DNA of 64,000 nt from positions 810,982-874,981 of the forward strand of contig NZ_WIAY01000001.1 of NCBI RefSeq assembly GCF_009467805.1, given 5' to 3'. Shown here piece by piece: positions 8,679 to 15,252 of the stretch. A model generated the notes under the pieces. That model saw only the letters and a program-made list of their open reading frames with translations. It did no database searches and was not told where the DNA came from. Source of the DNA: Stenotrophomonas nematodicola (GTDB lineage Bacteria; Pseudomonadota; Gammaproteobacteria; Xanthomonadales; Xanthomonadaceae). A program made the translations under genes and the position numbers. Each line of letters begins with the position of its first letter. The stretch's first letter is position 1.

Positions 8679-9112
8679 TCCAGGCGTGGCTGCCCCAGCA
8701 TCGGCAGGCTCGGCCAATGCAGCATCTGGAAGCGTCGCCAGAACGTGTCCGCAATGCGCGCGGCCACGTCATCGGCCAGGCGTTGCATGGGCGGATTGCC
8801 GCACTCGGCCGTGGTGATCCGGAACAGGCACAGCCAGCGGTCGAACAGATCGCGGTCCAGCTCCTTCATGGCCATGTGCTTGGGCATCGGCGCCCCTTTG
8901 AACCGCCGCGTGCCGCGCAGCATCGCCGACCAGAAATCCACCAGTTGGGCCAGGTGCGCGTCCCAGTCGTCCACGCGTGCGGCAAACACGGGCGCCAGCC
9001 GCGGTTCCGCGCGCACCCGGGCATAGAAGTCATGCACCAGGCGGGTGACCTCCGCTTCGCTGCACAGGGCGGGCGCAGCAACGGGCAACGGGTTTTGGGG
9101 TAGTTCCGGCAT
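8675..9112 (-). CDS. group III truncated haemoglobin
   Basis: 145 residues from the ATG at 9112. The pattern LVHDFYARVRAEPRLAPVF, HLAQLVDFWSAML, and FKGAPMPKHMAMKELDRDLF with a proximal histidine in HMAM is that of group III truncated globins. MLHWPSLP is at the C-terminus. These bind oxygen or NO. It shares an intergenic region with a divergent membrane-protein/ccoG pair and an FNR-type site, which fits a role at low oxygen or in NO stress. Confidence 0.87.
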   Translation of the reverse strand: MPELPQNPLPVAAPALCSEAEVTRLVHDFYARVRAEPRLAPVFAARVDDWDAHLAQLVDFWSAMLRGTRRFKGAPMPKHMAMKELDRDLFDRWLCLFRITTAECGNPPMQRLADDVAARIADTFWRRFQMLHWPSLPMLGQPRLD

Positions 9113-9167
9113 GGGGGCCAACTGGTTGGAACGGGGAGCAGGTTCCGGGTCGGGGGAGGTGTACGCC

Positions 9168-9181
9168 TTGATCAGGATCAA
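9168..9181. promoter_or_regulatory. perfect FNR/Anr box
   Basis: TTGATCAGGATCAA is an exact TTGAT-N4-ATCAA site. It stands between the divergent truncated-haemoglobin gene (start 9112, 56 bases away) and the 9304/ccoG pair (123 bases away), so one bound FNR/Anr dimer could act on either or both. Confidence 0.75.
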
Positions 9182-9303
9182 TGTCGCCGGCCTCCACCGC
9201 GCCTAGGCTGGACGCACCTGCAGGATGCGCGCAGCGGCGTCCCCGGCCTCCGGTGGCGCGAAGTATAGACGCGCCCTGCCCCTCTCTCCTGACCGGGGCT
9301 GCA

Positions 9304-9600
9304 ATGTACGATCCGCACGACTCGCCCGACCCCGCCCGCCGGCAACGGCTGATCCAGTACTGGGGCGCCGTGCTGTGGCCCAGCTTCATCGCCGCCGGTC
9401 TGGCCAGCCTGGTGTTCTTCGCCTTCGTGGACCCGCTGCAGCTGCACCAGATCAGTTTTCCGCAGCATGCGATCAGCCGCGAACTGGGTTACACGGTCGG
9501 CTTCTTCATGTTCTGGGTCGTCACCGCCGCCGCCAGCACGCTGACCGGATTTCTGCTGCGGCCACCGCAGCGGGACGACGACGACCTGCCACTGGGATGA
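9304..9600 (+). CDS. small two-helix membrane protein upstream of ccoG
   Basis: 98 residues with two predicted membrane segments (VLWPSFIAAGLASLVFFAF and VGFFMFWVVTAAASTLTGFLL) and an acidic C-terminal tail. The stop overlaps the ccoG start as ATGA, so the two are translationally coupled. A role in cytochrome oxidase assembly is inferred only from this neighbour. Confidence 0.75.
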   Translation: MYDPHDSPDPARRQRLIQYWGAVLWPSFIAAGLASLVFFAFVDPLQLHQISFPQHAISRELGYTVGFFMFWVVTAAASTLTGFLLRPPQRDDDDLPLG

Positions 9601-10694
9601 ACATGCCGCGACGGGTTCCCCTGCACCTGGTGGAGACAGCACCGCCGCTCCCCCCCGTGGGCCGCCGGCGCGCGCCCCCCCGCTGGCGTCCGCTGTTGTC
9701 GCTGGGGCTGCTGGCTGTCTTCTACGCCCTGCCCTGGCTGCGCTGGAACGGCAGCCAGGCGCTGCTGCTTGACCTCCCCGCACGGCGCTTCGATCTGTTC
9801 GGCCTGACCCTGTGGCCGCAGGATGCGTGGGTGGTCCTGGGCGCGCTGGCGGTGCTTGCGACCGGCCTGGTGCTGCTGACCAACCTCGGCGGCCGGCTGT
9901 GGTGTGGGTACGGATGCCCACAGACGCTCTGGAGCCGTCTGTTCGGCTGGATCGACCGCGCCACCGCGCGTTTGGTGCGCCGGCCGGCCGCTGCGTGGGC
10001 CGTCAGGCATCTGCTGTGGGTGATGGTCGCGCTATGGACCGGAATCACCTTCGTGGGGTTCTTTACGCCCATCGATACCCTGGTCGCCACCCTCTGGCAG
10101 CCCGCATGGCGCGGCTGGGAACGCTTCTGGGTGCTGTTCTATGCGCTCGCCACCTGGGGCAATGCCGGCTTTCTGCGCGAGCAGGTGTGTCGCCACCTCT
10201 GCCCTTATGCGCGGGTGCAGGCAGCATTCTGCGACACCGATACCCCACGCATGGGGTACGACGCGCGCCGCGGCGAACCGCGCGGCCCCCGTCCGGCCGG
10301 CCAGGGCGGCGTGATCGAACGTGGCCGGGGCCTGCTCGATCCAGTCAGCGCCAGCGACTATGCCTTCCGCGCCGCGCATGCCGACATCGCCGGTCCCATG
10401 CCCCACTTCAGCGCGGACCGGCTCGGCGACTGCGTGGACTGCGCCGCATGCGTGCTCGCCTGTCCGATGGGTCTGGACATCCGAACCGGTCCGCAGGCCG
10501 ACTGCATCGCCTGCGGCGCCTGCGTGGACGCCTGCAACGAGCAGATGCGGGCATGGCGGTTCCCCCTCGGACTGATCCGTTATGAAAGTCCGCGCCGTGC
10601 CCAACAGCAACGGCGCCGCTGGTGGCGTCCGCGCACACTGGCCGCCGGCACCTGCCTGCTGGCGCTGCTGTGCATCGGTTGGCACTGGTGGTGA
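9597..10694 (+). CDS. ccoG: CcoG/RdxA/FixG-type cytochrome c oxidase accessory protein, short form
   Basis: 365 residues. Several membrane helices carry the CGYGCPQTLWSRLF motif, followed by a soluble domain with two ferredoxin-type clusters, CVDCAACVLACPMGLDIR and CIACGACVDACNEQ. CcoG reduces copper for assembly of cbb3 oxidase. A last membrane helix (LAAGTCLLALLCIGWHWW) closes the protein, and the usual C-terminal FixG Ig-like domain (about 100 residues) is missing. No ccoNOP genes are visible nearby. The start at 9597 overlaps the upstream stop. Confidence 0.88.
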   Translation: MNMPRRVPLHLVETAPPLPPVGRRRAPPRWRPLLSLGLLAVFYALPWLRWNGSQALLLDLPARRFDLFGLTLWPQDAWVVLGALAVLATGLVLLTNLGGRLWCGYGCPQTLWSRLFGWIDRATARLVRRPAAAWAVRHLLWVMVALWTGITFVGFFTPIDTLVATLWQPAWRGWERFWVLFYALATWGNAGFLREQVCRHLCPYARVQAAFCDTDTPRMGYDARRGEPRGPRPAGQGGVIERGRGLLDPVSASDYAFRAAHADIAGPMPHFSADRLGDCVDCAACVLACPMGLDIRTGPQADCIACGACVDACNEQMRAWRFPLGLIRYESPRRAQQQRRRWWRPRTLAAGTCLLALLCIGWHWW

Positions 10695-10727
10695 GCTCCC
10701 CCGTGCCCCGGACTCCCCGGCCGGTGG

Positions 10728-10973
10728 TCAACGTGCGCGCGGACGCCCCGGGCTGCGCGGCGGCACCATCTGCGCGCGACGCACGATGCCCAGCTGTTCG
10801 ATGATCAGGGCCAGTTCGTTGGTCACCCGCGTGCGCGAGGTACCTTGTGGTACCAGGCGGTCGAGCACCCGCTGGTATGTTGTCCAGAATTCCGGGCCAC
10901 AGCCATGTTTGACATAGCTGGCTTCCAGCTCGGTCCGCACTCCCTCAGCCAAGCCATGTGCGCCGTATTGCAT
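10728..10973 (-). CDS. conserved-looking small protein of unknown function
   Basis: 81 residues, mostly helical in character (GLAEGVRTELEASYVKHG, TRVTNELALIIEQLGIV). A GGAGG ribosome site lies 4 bases before the ATG at 10973, which supports it being real. No family recognised. It is convergent with ccoG. Confidence 0.55.
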   Translation of the reverse strand: MQYGAHGLAEGVRTELEASYVKHGCGPEFWTTYQRVLDRLVPQGTSRTRVTNELALIIEQLGIVRRAQMVPPRSPGRPRAR

Positions 10974-11390
10974 ACGACCTCCGGTGGACTTGCCCTGCGT
11001 GGTGTCGATAAACCGCGTGATTGCGACGTAGACGTACGTTCACCCCTGGTTCACCCCAACCTTGCACGTTCTCCACGCCAAGTCAATGGCCGCGACAGGG
11101 TACGCATCAAGGCACCTGAATCATTCAGAGTTGCACGTCAGCCTCGCACCATGATGTGCCCGGGTTGTTGACAGGGTCATGTCAGTGCCGCGGCGCGGCG
11201 GGGCGAGGTGAAAGGTCCGGTCACGACGATGCCCGGCGGGGCGTCACGCGCAGAGGGGAAACGACCAGGGAGAGTCGACTGCGCGCCGGAGGCCGGCGCA
11301 TGGGATGGTGCGCCGACCGGGATACGCTAATGAACGGACGGCACGCCCGCCATCGGAGCAGGACGAAAACTGCGGTGTGCCGGCTGCCGG
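10974..11390. other. 417-base stretch without a supported gene
   Basis: No reading frame here has convincing composition or a family match. The stretch must contain the promoter of the 10973 gene. A TTGACA at about 11168 on the plus strand is isolated, with no clear partner box. Confidence 0.4.
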
Positions 11391-11840
11391 CTATCGTGCG
11401 TGCTGATCCAGCAGCGCCTCCGGGACGTGCGGCGCCACCGTCTGCACCAGCAACCCCATGCCGGCCGTGACCGCTGGCCCGTGCTCCAGGTGATGGGCGA
11501 AGCCGAGCCAGTCACCAGCACTCAACTGCCGGATCAGAGCGGGTTCGACGCCAAGCCAGCGCATGCCCCAGTAGGGGAACGCACGGCTGGAAACACGCCC
11601 GCGCGCCAGTTCGACCAGGTGCTCATGGCTGCGCGCCTGCAGGACGCGTTCGTACACCGCCGACACCCCATCATCGGGTCCTTCGAAGTACTGAAGAAAG
11701 CGCCCGCCGTCGTAGAGCAGCACCCCGGTGACGCCAGCCACGCCATTGAAGCGGGCCGCATCCTCGACAAGCGCTTCCAGGGCGGTAGTGGAGAGGCTGG
11801 GACGCGCCTCACTGACGTAAGCAATCGCACGCAGGGGCAT
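11391..11840 (-). CDS. BLUF domain blue-light photoreceptor (copy 2)
   Basis: 149 residues, same architecture as copy 1. Tyr8 (AIAYVS), Asn32 (FNGVAGVTG), Gln50 (FLQYFEGP), Trp91 and Met93 (FPYWGM) are conserved. The N-terminal 60 residues are nearly the same as copy 1, while the C-terminal tails differ, so the two look like paralogues with different partners. No output domain. Confidence 0.93.
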   Translation of the reverse strand: MPLRAIAYVSEARPSLSTTALEALVEDAARFNGVAGVTGVLLYDGGRFLQYFEGPDDGVSAVYERVLQARSHEHLVELARGRVSSRAFPYWGMRWLGVEPALIRQLSAGDWLGFAHHLEHGPAVTAGMGLLVQTVAPHVPEALLDQHAR

Positions 11841-11974
11841 GGGTGATATCCAGGTTCAAGCAGGCCATCATGCTTGCACGATTCCCTCCTCGGGAAGTGG
11901 GCGCTGCCTGAAGCATTCATACCGACAGGATCGGCAAAGCGCCGCGCACACGGTCCCGGGAAGAAACGCGCGGG

Positions 11975-12412
11975 CTACTGCGCGCCACGGGTGATGCGCG
12001 CGCCGCTGGCGGTACGTGCGGTGTCCTCAAGCGCGTCAGCGGTGGTTCTGCGAACCGGCAGGCGAAAGTCGAGCGAACTGTGGTCCTCCAGAATCAGGCG
12101 CACGGTCAGCACGGCGTGCTCGTCACAGTCTGGCGCGCAGGTGGGGACATGGCTCGCCCCCACCATCTCGGCCAGTGCCGCGTCGCCGACAATCGCGCGC
12201 ACCACGTCGGTGTCGCCAAGCCGTGATTCGAGCTGCGCCTTGAGGTTGTTGTCGGACAGCACATCGCCTGCGGATTTCCCCGCAGCCGCGGCGACGTTCA
12301 GGCGCTCGACGGAAATCTCGTAGCGCGGCGTGGGCCGCTCACCGCCCGACGCGCCGGCTGGCATCGACAGGCCGGCAACAGCCAGAGCAACCATCATGTC
12401 CAGCACACCCAT
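11975..12412 (-). CDS. hypothetical secreted protein
   Basis: 145 residues with a short N-terminal hydrophobic signal (MMVALAVAGLSMPAGASG) and a soluble remainder containing one Cys pair (VPTCAPDCDEH). AGGAGG lies 5 bases before the ATG. No family recognised. It is the last backbone gene before the prophage. Confidence 0.65.
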   Translation of the reverse strand: MGVLDMMVALAVAGLSMPAGASGGERPTPRYEISVERLNVAAAAGKSAGDVLSDNNLKAQLESRLGDTDVVRAIVGDAALAEMVGASHVPTCAPDCDEHAVLTVRLILEDHSSLDFRLPVRRTTADALEDTARTASGARITRGAQ

Positions 12413-12476
12413 GCAGTCCTCCTGTTCAACGCGTTGTGCCCCTCAGCGTACAACCAGCACCCTGCGCGCAGACAAC

Positions 12477-12499
12477 AAAAAGCCCGCTGTTGGCGGGCT
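12477..12499 (-). terminator. intrinsic terminator, original tRNA-Cys terminator
   Basis: On the minus strand AGCCCGC-loop-GCGGGCT is followed by TTTTGTTG. A near copy with the same stem stands beside the intact tRNA-Cys at 53726-53744. The left one now terminates nothing but the displaced tRNA fragment. Confidence 0.75.
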
Positions 12500-12515
12500 G
12501 ATCGTTTGAATCAAG

Positions 12516-12563
12516 ATGGAGGCCTGGGTCGGAATTGAACCGGCGTACGCGGATTTGCAGTCC
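12516..12563 (-). repeat. attL: 48-bp duplicate of the 3' part of tRNA-Cys
   Basis: Identical to 53761-53808 base for base. It contains the T-arm, anticodon arm half and acceptor 3' strand of tRNA-Cys but lacks the 5' half of the tRNA, so it is the displaced fragment left by integration. Weaker similarity continues leftward through the terminator to about 12475. Confidence 0.92.
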
Positions 12564-12709
12564 TGACCAGAAGGTTGATGCGTCAAGGGCTTTGAGGGCA
12601 ATTCCGTTCCGCAAACGCCTCCGAATCAACCCATTCAGGCCTTAGTGCCGCAAGGGGGTGTCGCCGATTGCGGAACGCTCAGAGGACAACCGACAGACAT
12701 GCGCAGGCA

Positions 12710-13000
12710 CTACAGAGGCTTGATCGGGAACTTGTGTCTGGCATACTTGGCGAGCACTTCGGCCCGTAACCGCTCCTGGTGCCGCTCGACCCAAAGCTCC
12801 ACACCCATTATTCCGGTGTCGTAGCTCTGGCAAGGCCTCTTATTCCGGCGCTCCCGCTGCACGTCCAGCTCGGCGAACCACGCCCCGGTGTCCACCCGCT
12901 GGTGAAGTCTGACCACCCACTGCCCCCTGTGCCGGATCACGTCCGGGCGGCAGTCAGGGCTCGGGAGGGACATCGCCCATTCGAAGTCGTGAGGAAGCAT
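12710..13000 (-). CDS. hypothetical prophage protein
   Basis: 96 residues with many aromatic and charged residues (RGQWVVRLHQRVDTGAWFAE). It is the first gene inside attL. No strong ribosome site is seen before either possible ATG (13000 or 12973), so the start is uncertain. No family recognised. Confidence 0.5.
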   Translation of the reverse strand: MLPHDFEWAMSLPSPDCRPDVIRHRGQWVVRLHQRVDTGAWFAELDVQRERRNKRPCQSYDTGIMGVELWVERHQERLRAEVLAKYARHKFPIKPL

Positions 13001-13024
13001 AGGAGCAGGATACGGATGACCGTC

Positions 13025-13423
13025 TCAGGCCCTGCGATCCGGCAGCGACGAACCAGGCTTGGATTGCGCCCTATGCATCAGGAACTCGTCGCGTACCCGC
13101 TCGTTGTGGCTACGCCTCGAACACCTGCCAGGAAGAGCCCACAGTCCCTGCTCGTTCACGTCGGCATCCCAGTCCGCGCCGGCGAGGGTCTCGTCAAGTT
13201 GGTGGGGACGGCGCGACGCGCGATAGATTGCATCCGCTACCGCTTCCATCTCATGGACGAACCAGCGGTAGCCATTGACGCAGATCGCCACCGGCTGGTC
13301 GGTCGGACCTGGATATTGGGGCAGCAGCTCTTGAAGACCGGCGGCAGCCTCAGCGACCGTCAGAGTCCGGAAGTTGGGTGTGGCCGCCCAATGGTCGAGG
13401 ATGCGCACGGCACCGGGAGTCAT
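13025..13423 (-). CDS. hypothetical prophage protein
   Basis: 132 residues from the ATG at 13423, which is preceded by AAGGAG at a good distance. The N-terminal half (LTVAEAAAGLQELLPQYPG, ICVNGYRWFVHEMEAV) is regular, and the C-terminus is basic. No family recognised. It is divergent from the SRAP gene. Confidence 0.6.
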   Translation of the reverse strand: MTPGAVRILDHWAATPNFRTLTVAEAAAGLQELLPQYPGPTDQPVAICVNGYRWFVHEMEAVADAIYRASRRPHQLDETLAGADWDADVNEQGLWALPGRCSRRSHNERVRDEFLMHRAQSKPGSSLPDRRA

Positions 13424-13520
13424 GTCGTTCTCCTTCACTAGCCGGGCACTCGATACTCACGCCCGGCGGGTAAAAGTGGCGCGAATGCCCCCTCACTAAA
13501 CGGGGAACGGGATCACAATT

Positions 13521-14186
13521 ATGTGCGGCCGATTCGTCCAGACCCCCATTCGCGACGCTGACGCGAGGCTGTTCCCCCAGCTCGTGGGCGACCTGCTGTC
13601 GATGCCAGCCAGTTACAACCTGGCACCGACCCAGCGCGCGTCGGTGATTCTGGACCGCGGCACTGGCCTCCAGCTCACCCGGCTGTCCTGGGGCCTCCTG
13701 CCCTTCTGGGCCAAGGCCAAGAAGCTCCAGGGCTCCACCATCAATGCCCGGATCGAGACGGTTGCCGAGAAGCCGGCATTCCGTGCAGCGTTCAAGAAGC
13801 GGCGGTGCCTGATCCCGATGGCCGGCTACTACGAGTGGTCCGTGAACGAGGAAGACGGGAAGAAGGACCCGTGGTTCATCCACGCGACGACGCCGCTGTG
13901 GGCCGCCGGCCTCTGGGAAGACACCAGCCCGCTGCTGGACCCGGACAACCTCGGCACCTTCACCGTCATCACCGGCGACAGCAGCGGCGTGTCGGCGGAC
14001 ATCCACGACCGGATGCCGGTGTGGCTGGACCCTGGCCGGGCCGAAGAGTGGATCGCAGCCGACGCAGACGCGGCGATGGCGATGCTGCTGGCCAGCGAGC
14101 CGCCGGCGATGGAGGCCTATCAGGTCAGTCGCGCGGTGAACACGCCCCGCAATAATCGGCCAGCGTTACTGGATCCCGCTGTGTGA
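13521..14186 (+). CDS. SRAP/YedK family abasic-site shielding protein
   Basis: 221 residues starting MCGRF. Known members cross-link to abasic sites in single-stranded DNA through the N-terminal cysteine after Met removal. The key residues are visible: Cys2, Asn33 (SYNLAPTQ), Glu105 (GYYEW) and His162 (IHDRMPVWL). It lies inside the prophage, on the strand opposite its neighbours, next to a BLUF gene. A repair or protection function carried by the phage is an inference. Confidence 0.92.
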   Translation: MCGRFVQTPIRDADARLFPQLVGDLLSMPASYNLAPTQRASVILDRGTGLQLTRLSWGLLPFWAKAKKLQGSTINARIETVAEKPAFRAAFKKRRCLIPMAGYYEWSVNEEDGKKDPWFIHATTPLWAAGLWEDTSPLLDPDNLGTFTVITGDSSGVSADIHDRMPVWLDPGRAEEWIAADADAAMAMLLASEPPAMEAYQVSRAVNTPRNNRPALLDPAV

Positions 14187-14342
14187 AGGGGGAGCAAGGG
14201 GCTTGCTCATGCGGAGAAGGTCAGCCGTTATGCTAAGCACCCTCGACGGCCTTGAACTTATCGACCTTGCCCACCACCAAGTCGGCGGCATCTGCAGGCG
14301 GCACGGACACGCTGATTTGGCAGAAGCGCCCCCGACCCCTAT

Positions 14343-14789
14343 TTAGCTTGCAGGTGGGGGGTCAGAATGCCAAAAGTCCGATAGCAGCCTAAGCCCGCCG
14401 TTCTCTTCTGAACTGTCAAGCAGATGCGAGTGAGCTCGCTCTGTCCAACGCGAAGCCTCAAGACGCTGGATCAATGATGCCTCCGCGTGCCGGCAAGCCA
14501 TTGACCAGTTCCAAAAATGGCGCTCCGCGATGCTGCCGTTGAAAAGCACGTCGATATCGGCGTGCTTGCAAGAGAGCTTGATCCTCTCGAAAACAGCATC
14601 AAGCCCCTCCAAGGGACCCTCGATGTACTGGAAGAAACGGAAACCGTCGTACAGCAACGCTCCAGTGACGCTGTGCATTCGGTTATGCACAGAAGCGTCC
14701 ACCAGGATCTGCTCAAGATCCGCGTTTCGGATACCGCCCACTGCCCTGCTGGCATAGACCAGCGCATGCACTTCAGTTTGTTCATTCAT
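14343..14789 (-). CDS. BLUF domain blue-light photoreceptor (copy 3, prophage-borne)
   Basis: 148 residues from the ATG at 14789. The BLUF residues are intact: Tyr12 (ALVYAS), Asn36 (HNRMHSVTG), Gln54 (FFQYIEGP), Trp95 and Met97 (FWNWSM). It is clearly more diverged than copies 1 and 2 are from each other, and its base composition is lower in GC than its neighbours. It lies between attL and the tail module, where phages carry lysogenic-conversion genes. No output domain and no obvious ribosome site. Confidence 0.88.
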   Translation of the reverse strand: MNEQTEVHALVYASRAVGGIRNADLEQILVDASVHNRMHSVTGALLYDGFRFFQYIEGPLEGLDAVFERIKLSCKHADIDVLFNGSIAERHFWNWSMACRHAEASLIQRLEASRWTERAHSHLLDSSEENGGLRLLSDFWHSDPPPAS

Positions 14790-14915
14790 CGTGAGGAGAC
14801 TACAGGTGGCAAGCACTTAGCTGACAAGTTCATCCTGAACAGTTCAGCCTACGAGTGACCAGCCTTTAGAATCGCGGAGGCTCAGCATTTCCGTCACGAT
14901 CCAAGGCAACGGTGG

Positions 14916-15251
14916 CTACAGGGGCGGGATCGCCGGCGGCGCGCTCGCCTCGAACACGGCGTCGGTAGCAGCCTTGATCATGGCCATCAGCTTCCACCCA
15001 GGCTCAACCGTTTCCTCGCCGGTCACGGGGTGCTTCACGGTGTAGTCTCGCGCCAGCAGCTCGCTGATCCTTGCCGGCAGCACGCCGAGGAAGGTGCGCT
15101 CCAGGACCGTGCCATCGGACTGGGTGGTGATCTTCTCGAAGTGGAAGGTCACCGGACCGTCGTTCGTGTACGGGCTCCAGTCGATCCCGATGCGAGGCGC
15201 GATCGCCTCAACCTTCGTTCCGAACTGTTCGCTCTCGCTGATTACTGCCAC
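14916..15251 (-). CDS. hypothetical phage protein, last gene of the tail module
   Basis: 111 residues containing ITTQSDGTVLERTFLGVLPA and a Pro-rich end. It follows the tail-tip gene by one base on the same strand, which places it in the tail operon. No family recognised. Confidence 0.65.
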   Translation of the reverse strand: MAVISESEQFGTKVEAIAPRIGIDWSPYTNDGPVTFHFEKITTQSDGTVLERTFLGVLPARISELLARDYTVKHPVTGEETVEPGWKLMAMIKAATDAVFEASAPPAIPPL

Positions 15252-15252
15252 G

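Noticed and set aside
7185..9026. 613-residue plus-strand frame over hemN and the globin gene
   Set aside because: Shadow frame. HemN and the globin are well supported on the minus strand.
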